Below, piece by piece: positions 56,668-64,000 of a stretch of DNA of 64,000 bases; positions within the stretch are counted from its first letter, which is position 1; every line of letters begins with the position of its first letter. The stretch covers positions 62,001 to 126,000 of the forward strand of contig NZ_VYQF01000011.1 in assembly GCF_008710285.1 (NCBI RefSeq), read 5' to 3'. This DNA is from Ginsengibacter hankyongi. GTDB lineage: Bacteria; Bacteroidota; Bacteroidia; Chitinophagales; Chitinophagaceae. Made by a program: the position numbers and the translations under genes. The notes under the pieces are model-generated. The model did no database searches and had not been told where the DNA came from. It saw only the letters and a list, made by a program, of their open reading frames with translations.

Positions 56668-56833
56668 ACGTTTGGATGAGTGATTTAATTTTTAAAGTTA
56701 ATTACGGGCACAAGCATTAAATGAAATTATTCATTTGATAGTTACCATAACGGTTAAACATACACGAAATGTATAATAAGGAAGCACAAGCAAGATGCTT
56801 ACGCCATTGCAACCTGGCGCTAAGTGGGAATTT
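56668..56833. repeat. Dispersed repeat, copy 1 (truncated at its left end)
   Basis: Contains the shared core ACGTTTGGATGAGTGATTTA followed by an imperfect hairpin whose 3' arm contains ATTAAATGAAATTATTCATT, then the right-hand block with CATACACGAAATGTATAATA and TTGCAACCTGGCGCTAAGTG. Full-length counterpart at 60209-60377, shorter one at 57560-57640. It lacks the left ATCCAAA arm. It fills most of the gap between the two DinB genes. Confidence 0.8.
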
Positions 56834-56868
56834 AGGTACATAGGATACCTTTTTAGCGGCTGGTGTTC

Positions 56869-57345
56869 TTAGATTTTGTTCCATTCCCAAATTCCGTATT
56901 TTAGTTCGTCTGTAAGTTTGAAACCACACAGTTTTAAAGTTAGCAAAATATTTCCTCGATGATGTGCCTCGTGATGGATAAAATAACCTAATAATGGAAC
57001 AAGTCCACGTTTATTGCCTTTTACATTTCCGCCGTTTTCAATTCCTCTTTTCAACACTTCTGCTACTAAGTCGGCAGAAAGGGTATGACAATCTTTAAGC
57101 ATAGCAATAGTTTTGGTGTCCTCAGCTTTTATGGTTGTCAAATCTTTTACAAGTTCTTTGTTAAGTTTTTCGAGTTTCCAGAATCTAACATTGTAAATAT
57201 GAGCCAACTGATAACCAACATTACCACCACCACGGTTTGATGTTGATAATGTCAGGGATTCTTCTGTTAAATTATCCAATAATTTTAAATTAGTTCTGTG
57301 ATTGATAAACCAGGTTTCTAAAACCTGTTGCTCAATTGCGTTCAT
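56869..57345 (-). CDS. DinB family protein (2)
   Basis: 158 residues, DinB-like helical bundle. His-bearing segments GGNVGYQLAHIYNVRFWKLE (about 40-59) and LLGYFIHHEAHHRGNILLTL (about 118-137) supply the three-His metal site. It resembles damage-inducible/DUF664-like proteins of unknown reaction. It is flanked by copies of a dispersed repeat on both sides (56668-56833 and 57560-57640), so it looks like a separately acquired unit. It is not closely similar to the first DinB protein. Confidence 0.8.
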   Translation of the reverse strand: MNAIEQQVLETWFINHRTNLKLLDNLTEESLTLSTSNRGGGNVGYQLAHIYNVRFWKLEKLNKELVKDLTTIKAEDTKTIAMLKDCHTLSADLVAEVLKRGIENGGNVKGNKRGLVPLLGYFIHHEAHHRGNILLTLKLCGFKLTDELKYGIWEWNKI

Positions 57346-57811
57346 TAATTTTTTTCGATTAAGGTTTTGATATTATGCAGTAAAGTAGTCATCACAAGCT
57401 TTTTTCGTTTGAAATAACCGCTACCGTTTGTATTTATGTATTACACGATACTCCAATTTTATACAAATCATTAATTTCATTTAATATTTGTTTTGTTTTT
57501 CCAATTGTCGGGGCGCGCCAATGCAACTACCAGTCTAAAGTAAAACTTTTAATGAGCTCATCCAAAACGTTTGGATGAGTGATTTAATTTTTAAAATTCA
57601 CTACGGGTACAGGCATTAAATGAAATTATTCATTTGATAGCTAAACAATCTACACCGATACGGGGTTACTTCGTTCACCCCACAACGTTAGTCCCCACGA
57701 AAAACTAATTTATGAAGATAGTACCAATGCCCGATAATGAAAGCCTGCCTTAAGCTGCTACTGATAGCTGGTGCATCCCATAACGTTTGTTCAGAGTGAC
57801 CCCCTTTAATG
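57346..57811. other. Intergenic stretch holding dispersed repeat copy 2
   Basis: This gap contains the repeat at 57560-57640. To its right lie short boundary-like motifs CACAACGTTAG (57673 region) and CATAACGTTTG (57779 region) around a roughly 100-bp stretch of mixed sequence. I see no gene here. Confidence 0.5.
57560..57640. repeat. Dispersed repeat, copy 2 (left part only)
   Basis: Starts with the perfect small palindrome ATCCAAA-ACG-TTTGGAT (57560-57576) and continues through the imperfect hairpin GATGAGTGATTTAATTTT / TGAAATTATTCATTTGAT. The right-hand block found in copies 1 and 3 is absent. Confidence 0.8.
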
Positions 57812-58777
57812 TTATACAGCAAATTTTTTACGATAGTCAAGTGGCGATAAGTCAGTAAATTTTTTGAATACCTTTCTAAACGCATCAATATCATTGTAGC
57901 CTGTTTCGTAAATAATTTCGTTTACGGTCTTTCGTCCGGTCTCCAGGCGTTTTTTTGCGAACTCAACCTTCACTCTTTGTATGTATTCCACCACTGAGTT
58001 GCTCGTGTTGTTTTTAAATCTTCGTTCAAACGTCCTTCGTCCAATGCTGAACTTGTCGCAGATTCCATCAACCGTAAAGGTTGCTGTCGGGTTGTTTTCT
58101 ATAAATTCCTGGGCTTTCAAAACCACTTCGTCTCCGTGTTGCTTTTGCCCTATAAAAATCACAAACGGATTTTGACTTTTTCTTTCAATATCAATTTCAA
58201 ACATTTTTGATGCAAGTACTGATATTTCCCTGCCGAGGTGTTTCTCAAAAATGTAGAGCAGCAGGTTCAAATACGAAAACCCGCCACCACAAGTATAAAT
58301 TCCTTTTTCATCAGTAATAATCGTATCGTCAGTAATTTTTATGCCGGGGAACATCTTTTTAAACTCGTTTTTTACAGCCCAGTGCACAGCACACTTTTTA
58401 TCGTTCAACAGTCCCGTTGATGCAAGAAAAAATGAACCAACACAGAGGCACACAATCTCGGCGTTGTTGTGGTATTGATGTTTTATCCAGTCAATGTATT
58501 TTTTATTTTTTGAAATTGCCTTTGCAAAATCGCCGCATAATAAGGGAATCACTATTACATCTGTTTTTACAATTTCATTTATATTCTTATCAGCATGAAT
58601 ATGGTAAAGCCCGTTGTTGAGTTTTGTTTTCTTTTGTGTGCCCACTAATTCCACAGTGTAGAATGGTGGTTTGCCCTGGTATTTCATAAAGTCGTTGACC
58701 CGTGAGAAAAGTTGATAACTGCTGTCAATGCTCGAAAGTGTTGCATCGTATAGCGGCAGGATGGATACATGTTTCAT
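57812..58777 (-). CDS. GlxA-type AraC family transcriptional regulator (DJ-1/PfpI-like domain plus HTH)
   Basis: 321 residues. The N-terminal DJ-1/PfpI-like domain (about 3-190) includes the nucleophile-elbow region NAEIVCLCVGSFFLASTGLL (Cys in position as in GlxA) and TDEKGIYTCGGGFSYLNLLL. The C-terminal AraC HTH (about 215-318) has FSIGRRTFERRFKNNTSNS and INEIIYETGYNDIDAFRKVFKKFTDLSPLDYRKKF. Cytoplasmic DNA-binding regulator with an unknown ligand. It is divergent from the VOC gene, which is its most likely local target. Confidence 0.9.
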   Translation of the reverse strand: MKHVSILPLYDATLSSIDSSYQLFSRVNDFMKYQGKPPFYTVELVGTQKKTKLNNGLYHIHADKNINEIVKTDVIVIPLLCGDFAKAISKNKKYIDWIKHQYHNNAEIVCLCVGSFFLASTGLLNDKKCAVHWAVKNEFKKMFPGIKITDDTIITDEKGIYTCGGGFSYLNLLLYIFEKHLGREISVLASKMFEIDIERKSQNPFVIFIGQKQHGDEVVLKAQEFIENNPTATFTVDGICDKFSIGRRTFERRFKNNTSNSVVEYIQRVKVEFAKKRLETGRKTVNEIIYETGYNDIDAFRKVFKKFTDLSPLDYRKKFAV

Positions 58778-58903
58778 ATGGCAAATGTAAAGCAGTATGT
58801 TGTCGCAATCAACGGGTAATATTGTCGTATCCGCCGGATGTTACTGTTGGATTGCACAGGTAGCTTTGCATGAAAACAATTCGTAATTCTAAAAAACAAA
58901 AAA

Positions 58904-59230
58904 ATGAAATCAGTAGAAATTATTATGCTTCCTGTAAAGGATAGACAAAAAGCAAAAGAGTTTTATTTGAAACTCGGTTTTGAAATCGTTGTGGAAGCAC
59001 CAGACCAACACGGTGAAACATGGATACAAATGCGCCTGCCCGGTAGCGACACGAGCTTGTCTCTTGCCGGTTTTCAAGGTATTATTTGCGAAACAGATAA
59101 TATAGAAAAAGAATCGAAAGATTTAGAGGCAAAAGGCATCCACGTGGAGAAAATTGATGATACGCCCTGGGGAAAGTTTGCGTGGCTGAAAGACCTGGAT
59201 GGTAACAGTCTGTGCCTTCATCAAAAATAG
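58904..59230 (+). CDS. VOC (glyoxalase/bleomycin-resistance fold) protein
   Basis: 108 residues, one complete VOC module: VEIIMLPVKDRQKAKEFYLKLGFEIV (about 3-28), GETWIQMRLPGSDTSLSL (about 38-55), IICETDNIEKESKDLEAKGI and GKFAWLKDLDGNSLCLHQK at the end. The metal or ligand pocket would form in a dimer. The substrate is unknown. Divergent from the AraC-type regulator gene with a 126-bp gap. A strong hairpin follows downstream. Confidence 0.9.
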   Translation: MKSVEIIMLPVKDRQKAKEFYLKLGFEIVVEAPDQHGETWIQMRLPGSDTSLSLAGFQGIICETDNIEKESKDLEAKGIHVEKIDDTPWGKFAWLKDLDGNSLCLHQK

Positions 59231-59306
59231 TAAATGTTAGTATTGTTTTTGGTCGGCAGCTTCATGCTGTTAACGGCAGGTGCATTGACTGGGAATTGAT
59301 AGCTTT

Positions 59307-59366
59307 CGGCCCGGCAATTTGGTGGTATTTGAAAATCGGTAGCCGCTCCACCATATTGCCGGGCCG
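59307..59366. repeat. Long inverted repeat between the VOC and VIT genes
   Basis: Arms of 19 bases (CGGCCCGGCAATTTGGTGG and CCACCATATTGCCGGGCCG) pair at 18 positions around a 22-nt loop. It lies between convergent genes and may terminate both, although no T run follows. It is followed by TTGTTGTGTG, similar to motifs at 60489 and 61637, giving it an integron-attC-like look. Confidence 0.75.
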
Positions 59367-59380
59367 TTTGTTGTGTGTAT

Positions 59381-60097
59381 TTACGGTACGTTAGTATTGA
59401 ATAAATATCCTACTAAAGCCGTTAGCCCCATGGCCACGGTTCCCCAAAATGTAATTCTAAGAATTGCTTTTCCCACGCTTGACCCGCCGGTTTTTGCTGC
59501 CACTACCCCTAAGATTATTAGAAAGAAAAGTGCAAACCCGTACAGCGTATACTCCATGTGTTTTAAAGGCAGAAACAGTGTTACTAAAAGCGGCAATATT
59601 CCTCCTACAGAAAAAGATGCACCCGACGCAAATGCAGCTTGAATTGGTTTAGCCTGGCTAATTTCGTTTATTCCTAATTCATCCCGGGTATGCGATCCTA
59701 ATGCATCATGTATGGTTAATTCCTTTGCCACTGTTAAAGCGGTGGCTTTCTGCAAGCCTCTTTTCTCATAAATTTCTGCTAACCGTTGTAATTCTATTTC
59801 GGGCATATCCTTCAATTCTTTTTTTTCTCGTTCAATGTCGGCTCTTTCTACATCTGTTTGGGAACTTACCGAAACGTATTCTCCAGCCGCCATCGACAAA
59901 GCACCTGCCACCAGCCCTGCTAATGTTGCTAATATAATAGGTGCCCGTCCGTTAGTTGCGGCAGCCACACCAATTGCAAGGCTTGCTGTTGATAGAATTC
60001 CGTCATTTGCACCGAGAACTGCTGCCCTGAGCCAATTACTCCTGTGTATGTAATGACTTGCTAAATAATTGTCTAACGATTCAGTTTTTTTAATCAT
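59381..60097 (-). CDS. VIT1/CCC1 family iron/manganese transporter-like protein
   Basis: 238 residues with five predicted membrane segments: two in the N-terminal part (AAVLGANDGILSTASLAIGV and an ILATLAGLVAGALSMAAGEY helix), then a charged cytoplasmic metal-binding region rich in Glu (ERADIEREKKELKDMPEIELQ, divided), then three C-terminal helices. It matches the VIT family that exports Fe2+/Mn2+ from the cytoplasm. No Fe-responsive element is evident upstream. It sits alone between repeat elements. Confidence 0.9.
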   Translation of the reverse strand: MIKKTESLDNYLASHYIHRSNWLRAAVLGANDGILSTASLAIGVAAATNGRAPIILATLAGLVAGALSMAAGEYVSVSSQTDVERADIEREKKELKDMPEIELQRLAEIYEKRGLQKATALTVAKELTIHDALGSHTRDELGINEISQAKPIQAAFASGASFSVGGILPLLVTLFLPLKHMEYTLYGFALFFLIILGVVAAKTGGSSVGKAILRITFWGTVAMGLTALVGYLFNTNVP

Positions 60098-60208
60098 TTT
60101 ACTGGTTCATTTTAAATTACACGTATCGGTTATCAGTTTGGCTATATGCAGCATTTCGTGGTGCGGCCCGTAACCTTTGCTAAATTTAAAAATAAAAGTC
60201 CATTATTG

Positions 60209-60377
60209 ATCCAAAACGTTTGGATGAGTGATTTAATTTTTAAAGTTTATTATGGTACAGGCATTAAATGAAATTATTCATTCGATAGGTACTTAACGGT
60301 TAAACATACACGAAATGTATAATAAATAAGCACAAGCGAGACGCTTACGCTATTGCAACCTGGCGCTAAGTGGGAGT
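60209..60377. repeat. Dispersed repeat, copy 3 (full length)
   Basis: Begins with palindrome ATCCAAA-ACG-TTTGGAT (60209-60225), continues with the imperfect hairpin and then the right-hand block ACATACACGAAATGTATAAT, CACAAGCGAGACGCTTACGC and CAACCTGGCGCTAAGTGGGA. It is the most complete of three copies found within 3.7 kb. No open frame or transposase is inside, so it is MITE-like or a non-autonomous element. Confidence 0.8.
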
Positions 60378-60489
60378 TCCCCGAAACTGATTTATTTTAG
60401 AAGACTTGTTAGTGGGAAACCCCGCTGAGACAGTAAGAATAACCGCTGCTGACTGCTCTAATGTCCAGCCCCGCTATTGGCAATAACAA

Positions 60490-60505
60490 TGTTGTGCGCT
60501 CGTGC
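60490..60505. repeat. Boundary motif TGTTGTGCGCTCGTGC (left copy)
   Basis: Sixteen bases immediately after the stop codon of the membrane-protein gene on its downstream side. It recurs at 61638-61653 with two transitions (TGTTATGCGTTCGTGC), so the gene with its upstream region is bracketed by direct repeats 1148 bp apart. Confidence 0.6.
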
Positions 60506-61408
60506 TTAATTATGGTCTTTTTCGAAATGATATTTATTTTCAAAATAGTGAAGTAAGCGTATTTGGTTGTCTTTCAGGTTAAGTAACATTTTTTTATGGT
60601 TATAAGTTACCCTATAATAAAGTTTTAGCTCATTGAAATACTTATTTAATAAAGCTTTATCATCAGTAAATAAAATGGGGGCTGTAACATCATCGCTATT
60701 GAATGAAGTAATCAAATTTCCTTCTTTCGGCTTAAACATCTGATTGTTTGCATTGAAATTTATAAGCATGTCAAAAGTGTTTCTAATATTGTTTTGAGCA
60801 TCCTGGAATACCGTTAATTGGAAGTCTTGAAAATTGTCGTACTCTTTTTGATACATTATGATACTGTCGGCATCTTCTTTTGGCAAAAGCCGAAAACCTC
60901 CTGCATTAAACAATTGATTTAGGGTACGTTCCGTTTTTTTAAACGGTCTGTTTATTGAGGTATTTTTAATTATGTCAAGAAGGCAAGATGCTTCTTTATC
61001 ATTTTGAGTAATCGTATTGTAGCAACTGGATAGATTATCCAAAGATCGAATTTTGATTTCATCAAAATTTGTATAAAAAGAAATTCTGGCAGTATCTGTT
61101 TGCAAATCTTCATAAAACGATTCAATGTATTGCCTTCCTCTTTCTTTTTCCACTTGATGCTCTCTGTAATTTTCTGCGAGAAAGCCAAGAAACACTGCCA
61201 GAAAAAGCATGATAAATTCAAGTAAATATTCGCCCCATTCCTTTTTGTGTGTTACATTGTGTGGATGTTTATGTACTTCCATATTTGCATTTTCTTGATT
61301 TGAATTAGTAATTTCTCTTTTAGTAGCAGGAGTAACTTCGTCAGATGTATTTTCCGATTGAGTGTTTGCTGAATTATCTAAATGTTCTTCGTTTGTATTG
61401 TCTGCCAT
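60506..61408 (-). CDS. Conserved single-pass membrane protein of unknown function
   Basis: 300 residues. A polar, Asn/Glu-rich N-terminal tail (about 1-55) precedes one membrane segment (YLLEFIMLFLAVFLGFLAEN, about 61-80), then a helical domain beginning YREHQVEKERGRQYIESFYE (about 81-100). The arrangement EWGEYLLEF-TM-ENYREH is a pattern I associate with a Bacteroidota-specific family (DUF6090-like), but I cannot name its function. Two direct repeats of 16 bases flank it. No operon partner. Confidence 0.7.
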   Translation of the reverse strand: MADNTNEEHLDNSANTQSENTSDEVTPATKREITNSNQENANMEVHKHPHNVTHKKEWGEYLLEFIMLFLAVFLGFLAENYREHQVEKERGRQYIESFYEDLQTDTARISFYTNFDEIKIRSLDNLSSCYNTITQNDKEASCLLDIIKNTSINRPFKKTERTLNQLFNAGGFRLLPKEDADSIIMYQKEYDNFQDFQLTVFQDAQNNIRNTFDMLINFNANNQMFKPKEGNLITSFNSDDVTAPILFTDDKALLNKYFNELKLYYRVTYNHKKMLLNLKDNQIRLLHYFENKYHFEKDHN

Positions 61409-61845
61409 TTATTTTTGTTGGTTAAGTTAATAAAATGCTCAATCGCACGACAGTCAGGGCTTGCCAAAGTGGGGGAAATTGAAATTCGTCCAGCCGGCTA
61501 ACTGAAGCTAAATTTATAAATAAAAGTTGATGATTTGCACATAGCTAACTTAATAACGTCAATCTGGATATGAAGCTAAATTGAAAATGAAAAGTTGAAA
61601 CATAGCTTCCGTTTGCCCCCCATTTTGGCAAGCCCCTTGTTATGCGTTCGTGCTACTTTGTTCACAAAGATGTACTGTTCAATTTTCAACAATGTTTCCT
61701 TTTGCTCCTTTTGCTGTAAGCCCTGTTCTGTCTGTAACTTTTCCTTTAGAAATTTGTACGGCTATGCCTTGTTTAGATGTTGCGGAAATATTGGTTAGCG
61801 GTGATATAGCGGACTTAATTAAAAAGAAGAAATCCCATTCCGCTG
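61409..61845. other. Intergenic stretch with large inverted repeat and tandem repeats
   Basis: Contains the inverted repeat 61445-61653 and the direct repeats 61504-61530 and 61572-61598. The remaining part (61654-61845) shows open frames on the plus strand that I regard as chance. No gene is supported. Confidence 0.5.
61445..61653. repeat. Large inverted repeat, attC-like
   Basis: Outer hexamers GCACGA (61445-61450) and TCGTGC (61648-61653), then 20-base arms AGGGCTTGCCAAAGTGGGGG (61456-61475) and CCCCCATTTTGGCAAGCCCC (61617-61636) that pair at 18 positions, enclose 141 bp. Two imperfect 27-base direct repeats starting GAAGCTAAATT lie inside (61504 and 61572). The layout of outer boxes, unpaired spacers, inner arms and variable loop resembles integron attC sites, though it is longer than usual. 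Confidence 0.65.
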
Positions 61846-64000
61846 TTAATTTGTATTGCTCACCATTTCTTCAGGCGCAAGTTTCCAATTATTATCAAAG
61901 AACCCAGCCATCTCCACACGATTTGCGCCTGATTGCAACATACCTAACCTAAAGATCATAAAGTCAGGGAAACCACTGGCGCCTGCAAAGTATTGGTTTG
62001 GGTTTGCCGCATTCATTCCATTGATGCCTGTACCGGCTATTACGCCTATAGAATTTGATGGCAAATTTTTCATCGGCCATACAAAATAGGCTCCAAGGTC
62101 ATCACCGGTAAAGGTTTTGTCACCTACTTTAATACCACTACGCGTTACCGTTATGGGGCAATCGGCCAGCAGACTTTTCCATGCCGAATTTGAACTGGCA
62201 TTCCCATAAATAATTACATTTCTTCCGGCGTATTTCTCGATAGAATATTCTTTATCCGGAATAATAGCCACTGCGCCATTACCGCGATAATACCAGGTTT
62301 CCGCATCATATGTTGCCTTATTGTAATTCCATTCGTTTTCCTGTTTGTTGCCACTGGTTCCATATACAAAGATCATTTTATGATTAAAGGCTTCTTTAAA
62401 AGTTCCATATCGCTGCGGATTCTTTGCATAACTGGAAGGCCTATCCGCAAAAGACCATTGATTATTTTTGTGCAAAAGAAAAATAGTATCATCGTTACTA
62501 ACCGTTTTATAATGGAGTGAACTATTATCAAGCTCAAAATTCACATCACTCCCGGCGTTGAAATCATTAAGCGCCATTTTTAATAAATGAATATTTTCAG
62601 TGGCTCCTGATATATTGTTCTTTAATTTATTTCTTAATAATTGAATATGGCTCAATTCTAAGGGGTGAATTTGTTGCTGAATGGAAACCCAATGATAGTT
62701 TGCAGAAATTCCCGGGCTTGCAGTAGTAAAATCTATCGAATTAACTGCAGTATCCACGGGCAATGAGTGCCATTTAAAAAAATCAAAAAGAGGTTTCCAA
62801 TCAACACTTTGGTTGCCAAACCAATGTTCTCCGCCGGGATATTCATAATAACTAAAATCTGCCTGGAAATCTCCAAGCACTTTTCTCATTTGCCTGGCAT
62901 ATTTTACAGGTACCACCTTGTCTGAATCGCCATGTAAAATATAAACCCCAAAAGCTTTGTAGTTATGAGCCAGCTTAATTACATCACTCTGGTTACCTGC
63001 CCGCAGGAGCACTTGTTCTATAAGTGATTTGCTGCTGTCAGGAACAAGGCCATCCGCCGAGCCATACTCTTTTAATGTAGGATAACCCGAGCAAGCACCG
63101 ATAGCAGCCCATTTATCCGGATAGGTAGCTCCTAAAAACCAGGTTCCATGTCCGCCCATTGAATGACCGGTAAGATAGATATGTTGAGGATCCGGATGAA
63201 ATTCTTTTTTTGCAATATTTAGTACTTCCAGTGCATCTAATCTTCCCCAATCTTCCCAGTTAAAACCGCGTGGACGCCGATTGGTTGCTGCAACTAAAGT
63301 TCCCCAATCTTTAGAATGATAGGCCCTTGCTTGTCCTATCGCCTCAACACCAGCGCCATGAACTGATAAGAACAAAGCAGCATTATCATGAGGAGTTGAT
63401 TGAGGCGTTACTGCATAATATTGAAGGCTTCCATCTATATCACTGGTAAAGGTTTCGCTATAATGGTCTGAAGGATCTACAGCTTCGATACTTATTATTT
63501 TTTGATCGATTACTTTGCCTTTATCAAGCAATGTTAAGTTGCAATTGTATGTATCTTTTTTTGAAACGTCGCCTGCATCAAAATCAAAACTTATCTTTCT
63601 TGATGCTAAAGATGGTATGGCGGGCAAAGGAGTAATTAGTTCCCTGCCTTCTATGTTACTTTTTATTTGCAGGTTTTTTAGCTCTTTGCCGGACGTATTT
63701 AAAACTACAATGGCACCATGCAGCAAATTATTATTGTGGGTTAAAACTACAAACGGAAGCGTTGCATCTTCAGTATTTATTGAAACCTGTTTCTTTGGAA
63801 AAATCAGGCTGGCAGTCGTTTGAAAATAGCCGCGTATGAAGAGTTCATTCAAACCCTTTTTCAGTTGCACCGGAATATATAGCCAGCCCGAACTGTACGG
63901 ATCGCCTGTATGAAGTTCGCCATTTAAGAACAGGAAACTATTACCCTTTACATGCAACAAGGCGGGTTGTTTTTTATCAGAATTGTAGGTGAGATAAATA
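61846..64000 (-). CDS. Large alpha/beta-hydrolase (prolyl-oligopeptidase/esterase type), 5' end beyond window
   Basis: At least 717 residues; the frame is open to the right edge, so the Met at 63960 is not necessarily the start. N-terminal part: beta-rich domain (LNGELHTGDPYSSGWLYIPV). Hydrolase core: GTLVAATNRRPRGFNWEDWG, nucleophile Ser in YLTGHSMGGHGTWFLGATYP, acid Asp in ILHGDSDKVVPVKYARQM and His in YPGGEHWFGNQS. The C-terminal 300 residues (from about SPGISANYHWVSIQQQ) form an extra domain of unknown role. Such proteins are annotated as S9-type peptidases or carbohydrate esterases. The signal peptide cannot be seen. Genome context to the right is missing. Confidence 0.75.
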   Translation of the reverse strand, partial: IYLTYNSDKKQPALLHVKGNSFLFLNGELHTGDPYSSGWLYIPVQLKKGLNELFIRGYFQTTASLIFPKKQVSINTEDATLPFVVLTHNNNLLHGAIVVLNTSGKELKNLQIKSNIEGRELITPLPAIPSLASRKISFDFDAGDVSKKDTYNCNLTLLDKGKVIDQKIISIEAVDPSDHYSETFTSDIDGSLQYYAVTPQSTPHDNAALFLSVHGAGVEAIGQARAYHSKDWGTLVAATNRRPRGFNWEDWGRLDALEVLNIAKKEFHPDPQHIYLTGHSMGGHGTWFLGATYPDKWAAIGACSGYPTLKEYGSADGLVPDSSKSLIEQVLLRAGNQSDVIKLAHNYKAFGVYILHGDSDKVVPVKYARQMRKVLGDFQADFSYYEYPGGEHWFGNQSVDWKPLFDFFKWHSLPVDTAVNSIDFTTASPGISANYHWVSIQQQIHPLELSHIQLLRNKLKNNISGATENIHLLKMALNDFNAGSDVNFELDNSSLHYKTVSNDDTIFLLHKNNQWSFADRPSSYAKNPQRYGTFKEAFNHKMIFVYGTSGNKQENEWNYNKATYDAETWYYRGNGAVAIIPDKEYSIEKYAGRNVIIYGNASSNSAWKSLLADCPITVTRSGIKVGDKTFTGDDLGAYFVWPMKNLPSNSIGVIAGTGINGMNAANPNQYFAGASGFPDFMIFRLGMLQSGANRVEMAGFFDNNWKLAPEEMVSNTN

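Noticed and set aside
57300-57345. CAGGTTT-CTA-AAACCTG palindrome resembling the 11 and 12 kb hairpins
   Set aside because: It lies inside the 5' coding part of the second DinB gene and encodes ordinary residues there. The similarity is short and probably chance.
61595-61952. Rightward frames of 67 and 100 codons near the right inverted repeat
   Set aside because: They run through the inverted repeat or into the antisense of the hydrolase gene. No domain or start context.
1-64000. CRISPR arrays, tRNA/rRNA genes, transposases
   Set aside because: I looked for regularly spaced repeats, cloverleaf-like or rRNA sequence and transposase motifs on both strands and found none that I could support.

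Overview
The window reads as chromosome of a Bacteroidota bacterium, probably of the Chitinophagaceae or a close relative (inferred from protein style, not from a marker gene). The evidence is two SusC/SusD outer-membrane pairs, many secreted glycoside hydrolases with signal peptides or lipoboxes, promoter elements resembling the Bacteroidota TAnnTTTG -7 box, and moderate to low GC. I see no rRNA, tRNA, CRISPR array or transposase.

Region 1 (1-7.5 kb) is a stress or redox cluster: the 3' part of a class II ribonucleotide reductase, a PEBP/YbhB protein, PRPP synthetase, a COG2187-like kinase-fold protein, a phosphoribosyltransferase, a CapA-like phosphoesterase, an eRF1-like (baeRF) protein and a nitroreductase. 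Its content recalls the Mycobacterium tuberculosis DosR dormancy regulon. Three of its promoters carry a dyad (AATGAC-N4-GTCATT type) whose centre lies exactly 33 bp from the centre of a -7-like box. This is the geometry expected of a CRP/FNR-type activator.

Region 2 (8-56 kb) is a large xylan utilisation locus. A leftward operon (17.4 to 8 kb) encodes GH115, GH10, an MFS sugar symporter, a cytoplasmic GH43, a putative esterase and a SASA-type acetylesterase. A LacI-family regulator and a divergent xylose isomerase follow. A second leftward operon (35.1 to 20.8 kb) encodes GH51, GH67, GH39, GH127/146, GH51, GH43 and GH9. Rightward from 35.8 kb lie SusC1/SusD1, a TIG-domain surface lipoprotein, a lipoprotein clan GH-A-like enzyme and an FG-GAP/UnbV lipoprotein, then SusC2/SusD2 and a GH95. 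Together they would bind glucuronoarabinoxylan at the surface, import oligosaccharides, strip arabinose, methylglucuronate, acetyl and possibly L-galactose groups, and send xylose to XylA. No xylulokinase and no hybrid two-component sensor are present. LacI-type operators lie at both SusC promoters, beside lacI/xylA, and in front of an unannotated rightward transcript (about 17.65-17.89 kb) that ends in its own terminator.

Region 3 (56-61.8 kb) is an accessory island of small unrelated genes: two DinB-like proteins, a GlxA-type AraC regulator, a VOC protein, a VIT/CCC1 transporter and a membrane protein. They are separated by dispersed repeats and long inverted repeats that suggest cassette-like acquisition. 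The window ends inside a large secreted-type alpha/beta hydrolase gene.
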